Source: Actinomycetes bacterium
GTDB lineage: Bacteria; Actinomycetota; Acidimicrobiia; Acidimicrobiales; RAAP-2
Direction of reading: 5' to 3'
Assembly (NCBI GenBank): GCA_021827705.1
Contig: JAKAUQ010000029.1
Location: forward strand, 1-64,000
Length of the DNA: 64,000 nt
The position numbers and the translations under genes are program-made. Below are positions 55,338 through 62,912 of this stretch, piece by piece. Each line of letters starts with the position of its first letter. The first letter of the stretch is position 1. Under the pieces are notes generated by a model. The model was not told the origin of the DNA and made no database searches. It saw nothing but the letters and a program-made list of their open reading frames with translations.

Positions 55338-55916
55338 CTAGACCAGCGAGAGGAACAGCTCGTGGATGCGCGTCTCGCCGGTGAGCTCGGGATGAAACGC
55401 GCAGCCCAGTGCATGACCCTGGCGCACCAGCACGGGCGTGGGGCCTTCGCCGTGGTCGTGGGAGGCCAGAACCGTAACGCCCTCGGCGAACGAGACGATC
55501 TGTGGCGCTCGGATGAAGGCCCCGGCCACCGGACCGATCCCGGCCACCTCCACCACCGTCTCGAAGCTCGCCACCTGACGCCCGAAGCCGTTGCGACGCA
55601 CGTCGACGTCGAGCAGCCCGAGGCTCCACTGGTCCGAGCGCCCGTCGAGGATCCGCCGGGCCATCATGATCAGCCCCGCACAGGTTCCCAGGACGGGCAA
55701 ACCGCCCTCAACCAGCTCGGTGAGCGGCTCGCGCAAGCCCCCCGTGACCAGGAGTCGAGCCATCGTGGTCGACTCACCGCCCGGGATCACCAGCCCACTG
55801 ATTCCCGCCAGGTCCGCCACTCGGCGCACCTCGACGGCCGAGGAGCCGATCCGCTGCAGCACCGCGACGTGCTCGCGCACGTCACCTTGCAGCGCCAGGA
55901 CGCCGACGGACGCCAC
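55338..55916 (-). CDS. pdxT: Pyridoxal 5'-phosphate synthase glutaminase subunit PdxT
   Basis: A 192-residue class I glutamine amidotransferase that supplies ammonia to PdxS. GVLALQGDVREHVAVLQRIG opens it; VIPGGESTTMARLL is substrate binding; the nucleophile Cys is in LGTCAGLIMMARRI near residue 80; the His-Glu pair is in CAFHPELTGETRIHELFL. The GTG start overlaps the pdxS stop by one base (TAGTG). Confidence 0.95.
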   Translation of the reverse strand: MASVGVLALQGDVREHVAVLQRIGSSAVEVRRVADLAGISGLVIPGGESTTMARLLVTGGLREPLTELVEGGLPVLGTCAGLIMMARRILDGRSDQWSLGLLDVDVRRNGFGRQVASFETVVEVAGIGPVAGAFIRAPQIVSFAEGVTVLASHDHGEGPTPVLVRQGHALGCAFHPELTGETRIHELFLSLV

Positions 55917-56812
55917 TACCAGCCGCGTTCGGCCAGTCGCTGCTCCAACGTCGCGGTCTCCGAGCCACGCATCGCGGCGCCCAGGCCCGTGGACACCTTG
56001 GCCACCACGCTCGGGTCGCGGAAGTGCGTCGTCGCCTCCACGATGGCCTCGGCCATGCGGACCGGATCTGCGCTCTTGAAGATCCCCGAGCCGACGAACA
56101 CCGCCTCGGCCCCCAGCTGCATCACGAGCGACGCGTCAGCCGGCGTGGCGATGCCGCCCGCACAGAACATCGGCACGGGCAGGTGCCCAGTCTCGGCCAC
56201 CTCGCGCACCAGGGGCAGGGGTGCCTGGAGGTCCTTGGCCAGGCCAGCCAGTTCGGCTGCGTCGGCGCTGTGCACGCGGCGCATCTGCGCGTTGATCGTG
56301 CGCAGGTGGCGCACCGCCTCGACCACGTTTCCCGTGCCCGCCTCGCCCTTGGAGCGGATCAGGCATGCGCCCTCGCCGATGCGTCGCAGAGCTTCGCCCA
56401 AGTTGGTCGCGCCGCACACGAAGGGGACGGTGAAGGCCCACTTGTCGATGTGATGCTCCTCGTCGGCCGGCGTCAGCACCTCGGACTCGTCGACGTAGTC
56501 AACCCCGAGCGACTCGAGGACCTGCGCCTCGGCGAAATGCCCGATGCGAGCCTTGGCCATTACGGGAATCGTCACGGTGGCCTGGATCTCCTGGATCAGC
56601 AGGGGGTCGCTCATGCGCGCCACACCGCCGTCGCGCCGGATGTCCGCCGGCACCCGCTCGAGCGCCATCACCGCCACCGCGCCCGCGTCCTCGGCGATCT
56701 TGGCCTGATCGGCGTTGACCACGTCCATGATCACCCCGCCACGCAGCATGTCTGCGAACCCGCGCTTGACCAGCGTCGAGCCGACCGTCGAACTGTCAGG
56801 GGAAGTCGTCAT
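55916..56812 (-). CDS. pdxS: Pyridoxal 5'-phosphate synthase lyase subunit PdxS
   Basis: A 298-residue TIM-barrel enzyme that builds PLP from ribose 5-phosphate, glyceraldehyde 3-phosphate and ammonia. The two active Lys residues lie in [18 protein letters not shown] and [36 protein letters not shown] is highly conserved. ATG 56812 is 6 nt after TAGTCT, with no Shine-Dalgarno. It forms a two-gene operon with pdxT, and yebC follows. Confidence 0.96.
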   Translation of the reverse strand: MTTSPDSSTVGSTLVKRGFADMLRGGVIMDVVNADQAKIAEDAGAVAVMALERVPADIRRDGGVARMSDPLLIQEIQATVTIPVMAKARIGHFAEAQVLESLGVDYVDESEVLTPADEEHHIDKWAFTVPFVCGATNLGEALRRIGEGACLIRSKGEAGTGNVVEAVRHLRTINAQMRRVHSADAAELAGLAKDLQAPLPLVREVAETGHLPVPMFCAGGIATPADASLVMQLGAEAVFVGSGIFKSADPVRMAEAIVEATTHFRDPSVVAKVSTGLGAAMRGSETATLEQRLAERGW

Positions 56813-56818
56813 AGCCCC

Positions 56819-56824
56819 AGACTA
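56819..56824 (-). promoter_or_regulatory. Putative -10 box (TAGTCT) of pdxST
   Basis: TAGTCT on the minus strand ends 6 nt before the pdxS ATG, in a 22-bp gap. Confidence 0.5.
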
Positions 56825-56834
56825 CTGGCCCCGC

Positions 56835-57731
56835 CTACCACTCCTCGAGGGCGCGAGCGCGCACCACGGGGTGGTCGAGATCACCGTCGCGGGGCTCGGC
56901 CTGGCCGCTTCGGGGGTTCAACCACAGGCACCGAGTGGCGTCGTAGTCGACCGTGCAGAAGTACGAGTCGGCGGGTATCTCCTGGTTGCCGCAGCGTCGC
57001 AGCGCCTGGGCCAGCCCGACCGGATAGCGGATCTGCGCTGCGGCGACCTCGTCGGCGCGATACGCCGTTCCCGGTCCCGCCAGGTTCAGCCGATCATCCG
57101 CGTCTCGTCCCACCACGACCGCCGCGCACCCGCGCACCACCAGCCCGAGGCGCTCGCGCGCCAGGCAGTGGGCCACGGCGCCCTCGAGCTCGATGAGGTC
57201 GAAGTCGCGCAGCAGCGCCGTCGTGACCAGGAGGGACTGCCCCGTCTGGTGTCGCACCAAGGCCACGTTGTACGCCTCGTCGCGCACGATCACCGGATGC
57301 ACCCCGCTCACGCCAAAGGTCGCGGTCAGGCGCTCGAGGACCGTGTCCAGGCGATCGCGGTCGTGGGCGTCCCCCCCGTGCGCGAAGCCGGCCGCCATGC
57401 GCGTGCCTAAGTCGGCGCTGCGCCGACGCAGGCGCGCCACGCCCGCCGGCGTCCAGATCCCGTAGGCCAGCACCACCGCGGCGGCCACGACGCCCCACCA
57501 CGCCGTCGCCAGCAGCGCCGCCACAACCAGGCCAATGACGATCAGGGCGACCAGGCTGCTCCAGGCCGCCTGGCGCCGCCAGTACACGCGACGCACCGCC
57601 CCCAGGTTGTGCTCGCGCTCGTGGTGCGCGGGCACGTAGGGGCTCTGCCAGGATGGGTCGAGCACGGGTGCGACGAACGCCCCCGTGCCCGCGCGCGGGC
57701 TGCGCCGTCGAGTGCGCGAGTGGGAGGCCAT
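56835..57731 (-). CDS. Membrane protein resembling M48 peptidases but without HExxH
   Basis: A 298-residue protein with a basic N-terminal tail, two closely spaced membrane spans (about 58-95, SLVALIVIGLVVAALLATAW onward) and a C-terminal domain. It follows the layout of HtpX-like M48 proteases: a bound-peptide strand (YNVALVRHQTGQSLLVTTALL), then the zinc helix position and a later ADEVAAAQIRYPVGLAQAL helix. The helix reads LEGAVAHCLARERLGL where M48 enzymes have LEAVLAHELGH, so the catalytic Glu and second His are gone. Probably a non-catalytic relative; the homology is my reading by eye. ATG 57731 lies 7 nt after TAGCCT. Confidence 0.65.
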   Translation of the reverse strand: MASHSRTRRRSPRAGTGAFVAPVLDPSWQSPYVPAHHEREHNLGAVRRVYWRRQAAWSSLVALIVIGLVVAALLATAWWGVVAAAVVLAYGIWTPAGVARLRRRSADLGTRMAAGFAHGGDAHDRDRLDTVLERLTATFGVSGVHPVIVRDEAYNVALVRHQTGQSLLVTTALLRDFDLIELEGAVAHCLARERLGLVVRGCAAVVVGRDADDRLNLAGPGTAYRADEVAAAQIRYPVGLAQALRRCGNQEIPADSYFCTVDYDATRCLWLNPRSGQAEPRDGDLDHPVVRARALEEW

Positions 57732-57738
57732 CGGGTCC

Positions 57739-57744
57739 AGGCTA
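57739..57744 (-). promoter_or_regulatory. Putative -10 box (TAGCCT) of the M48-like gene
   Basis: TAGCCT on the minus strand ends 7 nt before the ATG and overlaps the end of the upstream glycosyltransferase gene. Confidence 0.4.
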
Positions 57745-58842
57745 CTGCCGACCCGCGAAGCGCCCACGCGCGCGATCGTAGAGGTCCTCGTAGCGACCCA
57801 CCAGCCGGTCCATCGACCACTGCTCGGCGTACGCGCGGGCGGCAGCCACCCAGTCGGGCCCCGCCGCCAGAGCCTCAGCAATGGCGCGCTCCACGTCGGC
57901 GGCGTCACCGGGCTGGGCCAGGACCGCGTGCCCGCCCGCGGCGTCGCGGTATCCCGGGATGTCACTGGCCACGACGGGGAGCTCGGCGGCCATGGCCTCG
58001 AGGAGCACCAGACCGAAGCTCTCGCGCCCGAGCGCGGGGGCCACCAGCACCGAGGAGCGCCGCAGCCACATCAGCTTGGTGCTCTCATCGGCCGCGCCCA
58101 GGAAATCGAACGCCGGGTCGTGGCCAAAGCGCGCGCGGAGCCCCTCTCCGAGGGGGCCGTCTCCCAGCACGACGCCGCGCCAGGGCGGCGCGCCCCCGGC
58201 GTTGTGGCGAACGACCGCCTCCAGCGCTACGGCGGCTCCCTTGCGCTCCTCCAGTCGCCCGAGCAGGAGGATCGTCGCGACCTCGGGGCGCTGGCGGGCC
58301 TCGCGGCGCAAGCGCGCCGTCTCGAAGCCGTTGAACAGGACGTCGGGATGCACACCGGCGGCTCGGCCCATGGTCTGGGCGGCGGCGGGGCTGACGGCGG
58401 CGACCACGTCGAGGCCGCGGGCCAGCCGGTGCAGCACCGGCGTGGTCCAGCGCGTCGCGGGGCCGGCCCCGGCACGGTGCAGCGTTCCCACACTCGGCGC
58501 CCCGTGGCGCAGCAGGGTGGACCAACCCAACACCGGCGCAAAGGGCTCGTGCAGATGGACGACGGATCCGGGAGCCGCCTCGACCAGGGACCGCAGCTGG
58601 CGCGCGGCACGCCACGAGATGGTGACCGGGGCGCGCGAGCCATTGGCGGGCACCGCCAGCGTCCGGCCCAGCCGGTGGACGTGCGCCGGCGTGTCGGGGG
58701 CCGGGCCCTGCGCGGGTCCGGGGGCCACCAGATCGACGTCGTGGCCCCGCGCGACCAGGACACGGCTCATCGCCAGCGCCTGCTCTTGGACCCCGCCGAA
58801 CGCCGACAGGGAGTAGGGGCACACCAAGATGACGTGGCTCAC
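57742..58842 (-). CDS. pimA: GT4 glycosyltransferase, PimA-like (phosphatidylinositol mannosyltransferase)
   Basis: A 366-residue GT-B glycosyltransferase. ILVCPYSLSAFGGVQEQALA at the N-terminus matches PimA, as does VVHLHEPFAPVLGW. The sugar-nucleotide site shows VLGDGPLGEGLRARFG and the Ex7E motif GRESFGLVLLEAMAAELPVV near residue 285. In mycobacteria PimA adds the first mannose to phosphatidylinositol on the inner face of the membrane. GTG 58842 overlaps the acyltransferase stop (GTGA). With pgsA and patA upstream the assignment is well supported by context. Confidence 0.85.
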   Translation of the reverse strand: MSHVILVCPYSLSAFGGVQEQALAMSRVLVARGHDVDLVAPGPAQGPAPDTPAHVHRLGRTLAVPANGSRAPVTISWRAARQLRSLVEAAPGSVVHLHEPFAPVLGWSTLLRHGAPSVGTLHRAGAGPATRWTTPVLHRLARGLDVVAAVSPAAAQTMGRAAGVHPDVLFNGFETARLRREARQRPEVATILLLGRLEERKGAAVALEAVVRHNAGGAPPWRGVVLGDGPLGEGLRARFGHDPAFDFLGAADESTKLMWLRRSSVLVAPALGRESFGLVLLEAMAAELPVVASDIPGYRDAAGGHAVLAQPGDAADVERAIAEALAAGPDWVAAARAYAEQWSMDRLVGRYEDLYDRARGRFAGRQ

Positions 58843-59711
58843 GGCGCGAACCGGGCCTGGAGGACGTGCCACTGCTCGGGCGCGCGGCGAATCAGCCCCT
58901 CCAACTCGATGGCTACCGCCTGGGTCACTCGGGTCACGTCGTCGCGTAGGCGGCCCTGGCGTTCGGCGGCCACCGGAGGCACCACCACGGCGTAGTGCCC
59001 CGATTCTGGCCCGCTGTAGCACGCGGCCACCAGCAGAGTGGCTCCCGTGCGCAGGGCTAGCGTGGCCGGACCAGCTGGCAGGGTCGTGCGCTGCCCGAAG
59101 AACGTCACCTCCACGCCGTTACCCTGCAGATCGCGGTCGCACAGCAGCCCGACCACGCCGCGGTTCCCCAAGTGCTCGAGCAGCGCGGTCCCCGCGTGAT
59201 CATTCAGGGGGATCACGTGGATGCCGATAGCCTCGCGCTCCTGCGCAAACCAGGTGAACATCTCGGGGGGCTCGAGCACCTCCGCCACCGCGGTCATGGG
59301 CAGGTCGATCTGGGCCAAGAAGGCACCGCCCCACTCCCAGCTGCCCATGTGGGGCAGGGCCAGGATCATCCCGCGGCCCCGGGCCCGCGCGTCTTCGAGG
59401 TGGTGGCGACCCTCAACCACGCGGAAGCGGTCCACGACCTCGGAAGGCGGCGTGGCCGGCAGGCGCGCGCCCTCGACCCAGTACTGCGCGTACGAGGCCA
59501 TCGCGCGATCGGCCATCCGCCCCACGAGGGCGTCGGGCGTCTCGCCCCTCGAACCCAGAACGTGACGCAGGTTGGCCGTCAGGGGACGCCGCACGGTCGC
59601 CCGGCGTCCGGCCGCGATCGCCACGCGACGGGCCAGGGCCAGGGCCAGTGACTCGGGCAGCCATCGCAGCACTCGCGCCGTCGCCCGCCAGACGCCGACG
59701 GAGGCCGCCAC
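58839..59711 (-). CDS. patA: Lysophospholipid acyltransferase-family protein, PatA-like (PIM acyltransferase)
   Basis: A 290-residue LpxL/HtrB-type acyltransferase. The catalytic His-x4-Glu is visible in ILALPHMGSWEWGGAFL near residue 120, and GLLCDRDLQGNGVEVTFFGQ is the substrate groove region. Mycobacterial PatA puts palmitate on the mannose of PIM. GTG 59711 is chosen: the longer track ORF is a pgsA shadow, and the gene follows pgsA by 5 nt. It is coupled to pimA. Confidence 0.85.
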   Translation of the reverse strand: MAASVGVWRATARVLRWLPESLALALARRVAIAAGRRATVRRPLTANLRHVLGSRGETPDALVGRMADRAMASYAQYWVEGARLPATPPSEVVDRFRVVEGRHHLEDARARGRGMILALPHMGSWEWGGAFLAQIDLPMTAVAEVLEPPEMFTWFAQEREAIGIHVIPLNDHAGTALLEHLGNRGVVGLLCDRDLQGNGVEVTFFGQRTTLPAGPATLALRTGATLLVAACYSGPESGHYAVVVPPVAAERQGRLRDDVTRVTQAVAIELEGLIRRAPEQWHVLQARFAP

Positions 59712-59716
59712 GGGCG

Positions 59717-60385
59717 CTAGTGGCGGGCCGCGCGCGCCATCCGACGCCGGACACGGCTGGCGTAGCGGTGCGTGCGCGTGTCGGGCCGCCGCGGAATGCG
59801 CTCGGGCCGGGCGGCGGCGTGCCACACCCGCTGAAAGCGTCCCAGCGCGGTCATCGTCGTCAGGGCCAGCATCAGCCACAGCACCGGCAAGAACACCGCC
59901 GAGCTCAGTAGTGCCACGCCCAGCAGGATCATGCGCTCGGCACGCTCCATGAGCCCACCGCGGGCCGAGAGCCCCAGGCTCTCGGCCTTGGAGCGCTGGT
60001 AGGAGATCAAGAACGTCGTCGTCAGGATCGCGAAGGGCAGCAGCACCAGCTGCCCGTGCCCGTGGGCGGTCAGGTAGTACGCCACCCCGCCCATCAGCAG
60101 CGAGTCCGAGACCCGGTCGACGACGGAGTCGAAGAAGCTTCCGCGCTGGCTGGCTCGGTGGGACGCCTTGGCCACCGCCCCGTCGAGCATGTCGTGGAAC
60201 CCGGTCAGGGCGAGCAGGATGACCGCGACGAAGTGGCGACCCGTCCCGATGGCCACTGCGGTGGCCGCCGCGAAGATCAGCCCGGAGCCGGTGAGGACAT
60301 CAGCCGAGACCCGCCGCGCGACGAGCCACCGTCCCGCCGGTGCGGTGATCTTCTCCACCCCCGTGCGAAAACGTCCGTCGAACAT
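59717..60385 (-). CDS. pgsA: CDP-alcohol phosphatidyltransferase, phosphatidylinositol(-phosphate) synthase-like
   Basis: A 222-residue membrane enzyme with about six spans joining CDP-diacylglycerol and an alcohol, presumably inositol 1-phosphate. The CDP-OH phosphotransferase motif is D-x2-DG-x2-A-x9-G-x3-D-x3-D: here DMLDGAVAKASHRASQRG then SFFDSVVD. All acids are present, but the usual Arg after Ala is Lys. The C-terminus is very basic. ATG 60385 follows GGGGAG at suitable spacing; 31 nt separate it from the HIT gene. Confidence 0.85.
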   Translation of the reverse strand: MFDGRFRTGVEKITAPAGRWLVARRVSADVLTGSGLIFAAATAVAIGTGRHFVAVILLALTGFHDMLDGAVAKASHRASQRGSFFDSVVDRVSDSLLMGGVAYYLTAHGHGQLVLLPFAILTTTFLISYQRSKAESLGLSARGGLMERAERMILLGVALLSSAVFLPVLWLMLALTTMTALGRFQRVWHAAARPERIPRRPDTRTHRYASRVRRRMARAARH

Positions 60386-60416
60386 GTCTCCCCTGGGCCG
60401 TTCGCGCCGAGTCTAC

Positions 60417-60929
60417 TCACGTCCCTGGGGCCGACGGCATCTCCAGGTAGGGCTGGACCTTGTGCCAGGTCGACTCCAGTGACTCGGGCAGCACCCGAAC
60501 CTCGGCGATCGCGGTCATGAAGTTGGTGTCCCCGTTCCAACGCGGCAGCGCGTGCGCGTGCAGGTGCCCCGGAATCCCGGCCCCGGCCGCGCGCCCCAGG
60601 TTCATGCCGATGTTCAGGCCGTCGGGACGGTAGGCCAACTCCAGGGCGCGCGCCGCCGCCCGGATCGTCTCGCTAAACACGCCGTACTCCTCGGCGCTCA
60701 GCTCCTCGAGACTCGCGGCGTGGCGCCGCGGCAGGACGAGCACGTGACCCGACCCGTAGGGGAACGCGTTCAGGACCACGAAGGAGAGCGGGCCGCGCCC
60801 CAGCACCCCCGACTCAGTCCCCACCGGCTCCTCACTTAGGCGGCAGAACACGCACCCGTCGCCTGAGGGCGCGCCGGCCGTGCTGACATACTGCTCGCGC
60901 CAGGCGGCCGCGAAGCGCTCGAGGGGCAT
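60417..60929 (-). CDS. HIT-family hydrolase/phosphorylase (Rv2613c-like)
   Basis: A 170-residue histidine-triad protein. CVFCRLSEE gives a zinc Cys pair, FVVLNAFPYGSGHVLVLPRR is the first conserved block, and GIPGHLHAHALPRWNGDTNF has the catalytic H-x-H-x-H. The mycobacterial homologue in the same place is an Ap4A phosphorylase, which would fit a gene next to a tRNA synthetase. ATG 60929 abuts the thrS stop. Confidence 0.88.
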   Translation of the reverse strand: MPLERFAAAWREQYVSTAGAPSGDGCVFCRLSEEPVGTESGVLGRGPLSFVVLNAFPYGSGHVLVLPRRHAASLEELSAEEYGVFSETIRAAARALELAYRPDGLNIGMNLGRAAGAGIPGHLHAHALPRWNGDTNFMTAIAEVRVLPESLESTWHKVQPYLEMPSAPGT

Positions 60930-62891
60930 CTAGAGGTCCTCGGGCGCGCCCCGGCGCGCCACCTCGGTAGCCAGCCGCTCGACCAGGTCATCCACGCTCA
61001 CGCCGCGCTCGGGATCGGTCGCACCGCGCCGGTTGACCCCCACCGTCTGGTTCCCGGCGTCCTCAGCGCCCACCACCAGGATGTAGGGAATCTTGTCGAG
61101 TTTGGCCCGCCGAACGCGCGAGCCGAGCGGCTCGTCGGCCGGCTCAGTCGAGGCGCGCAGCCCCCGGGCCCGGAGGCGCTGGGCGACCTCGTTGGCGTAC
61201 CCTTCGAACTCGCCACGCACGCTCAGCACGCGGGCCTGTTCGGGGCACAGCCACGTGGGCAGGTTGCCCGCGTAGTGCTCGAGCAGGATCGCCAGGAACC
61301 GCTCCACGGACCCGAACAGCGCCCGGTGGATCATGATCACGCGCTCGCGACGGTTGTCTGCGCCCACGTAGGAGGCGTCGAAGCGCTGGGGCGTCTGGAA
61401 GTCGAGCTGGATGGTGGAGATCTGGTGGGTGCGCCCGATGGCGTCTCGTGCCTGCACCGAGATCTTGGGGCCGTAGAACGCGCCCCCTCCCTCATCGAGC
61501 ACCAGATCGAGTGCCGCGGCGCGCGCCACCCGCTCCAGGGTGGACTCGGCCTCGCTCCACTCCTCGTCGCTGCCCACGGCCTTGCCTGCGGGCCGCGTGG
61601 ACAACTCGAGGTAGAAGTCATGGAGCCCGAAGTCGCCCAGCAGGTCCAGCACGAACTTCAGCAACTTGGCCAGCTCCTCGCCCATCTGGTCGCGGGAGCA
61701 GAAGATGTGCGCGTCGTCCTGGGTCATGCCGCGCACACGGGTGAGGCCATGGACAACGCCGGACTTCTCGTAGCGATACACCGACCCGAATTCGAACAGT
61801 CGCAGGGGCAGCTCGCGGTAGCTGCGCTGACGCGACTTGAAGATGAGCACGTGGAAGGGGCAGTTCATCGGCTTGAGGTAGTACCGCTGGCCCTCGTCGA
61901 GCTCCATGGGCGGGTACATCCCCTCGGCGAACCACTGCAGGTGGCCCGACGTCTCGAACAGGTCGGCCTTGGAGATGTGCGGGGTGTAGACGAAGCTGTA
62001 GCCGGCCTCCTCGTGGCGCTGGCGCGAGTACTCCTCCATGACGCGCCGCACGATGCCGCCGCGCGGGTGGAACACGGCCAGCCCGGGACCCAGCTCACTG
62101 GGGAAGGAGAACAGGTCCAGCTCTTGGCCCAGGCGCCGGTGGTCACGGCGCTCAGCCTCGGCGAGTTGGGCGAGGTGCTCGTCGAGCGCGGCCGCGCTCT
62201 CGAAGGCCGTCCCGTAGATGCGCTGGAGCTGGGGCCGGTGCTCGTCACCGCGCCAGTAGGCTCCGGCCACCCGCGTCAGGCGGAAGTGCCCCAGGCGACT
62301 CGTCGAGGGCACGTGTGGGCCCCGGCACAGGTCGACGAAGGCCGCCGAGTTTCGGTATGCCGACACCGCAGATGCGCCTTCCCCCGCCTCGCCGGCGACC
62401 CCGTCGATGATCTCGACCTTGAAAGGCTGGTCGGCGAAGAGTGCGCGCCCCTCGGCGATCGAGTGCTCTTCGCGAGTGAAGGGCTGATCCTCGGCGATGA
62501 TACGCCGCATCTCGGCGTCGATGCGCTCTAAATCGTCGTCGCTGAAGTGCGCCCCGTTGGGCAGGGAGAAGTCATAGTAGAAGCCGTGCTCGATGGTGGG
62601 ACCGATCGCGTACTTCGCGCCGGGCCACAGTCGCGTGACGGCCTGGGCCAGGACGTGGGCAGTCGAGTGGCGCAGCACGTCGCGCCCCGCGTCACTGGCC
62701 GCGGTGACCACGCGAACTTCAGCGCTATCAGGGAGGACCGTCGCGAGGTCCGTCAGCGAGCCGTTGACCTGCGCGGCCACCGCGTCACGCGCCAGTCGCG
62801 CACCGATCGCCGCCGCCAGATCCTGGGCCGTGGAGCCTGCTGGCAGCGTCCGCGACGAGCCATCGGGCAGCCGAATCACCACCTCGGACAT
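60930..62891 (-). CDS. thrS: Threonine-tRNA ligase
   Basis: A 653-residue class II synthetase with N-terminal TGS (SEVVIRLPDGSSRTLPAG), editing domain (HSTAHVLAQAVTRLWP, YAIGPTIEHGFYYDF), catalytic core with zinc Cys (LKPMNCPFHVLIFKSRQRSY) and motif 3 region, and C-terminal anticodon domain. ATG 62891 is preferred to GTG 62897: AGGAG is 8 nt before the ATG but only 2 nt before the GTG. A TACGCT box (62922-62917) lies about 25 nt upstream, inside the end of mshC. Confidence 0.96.
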   Translation of the reverse strand: MSEVVIRLPDGSSRTLPAGSTAQDLAAAIGARLARDAVAAQVNGSLTDLATVLPDSAEVRVVTAASDAGRDVLRHSTAHVLAQAVTRLWPGAKYAIGPTIEHGFYYDFSLPNGAHFSDDDLERIDAEMRRIIAEDQPFTREEHSIAEGRALFADQPFKVEIIDGVAGEAGEGASAVSAYRNSAAFVDLCRGPHVPSTSRLGHFRLTRVAGAYWRGDEHRPQLQRIYGTAFESAAALDEHLAQLAEAERRDHRRLGQELDLFSFPSELGPGLAVFHPRGGIVRRVMEEYSRQRHEEAGYSFVYTPHISKADLFETSGHLQWFAEGMYPPMELDEGQRYYLKPMNCPFHVLIFKSRQRSYRELPLRLFEFGSVYRYEKSGVVHGLTRVRGMTQDDAHIFCSRDQMGEELAKLLKFVLDLLGDFGLHDFYLELSTRPAGKAVGSDEEWSEAESTLERVARAAALDLVLDEGGGAFYGPKISVQARDAIGRTHQISTIQLDFQTPQRFDASYVGADNRRERVIMIHRALFGSVERFLAILLEHYAGNLPTWLCPEQARVLSVRGEFEGYANEVAQRLRARGLRASTEPADEPLGSRVRRAKLDKIPYILVVGAEDAGNQTVGVNRRGATDPERGVSVDDLVERLATEVARRGAPEDL

Positions 62892-62912
62892 GTCCACGAC
62901 TCCTTTCGACCT

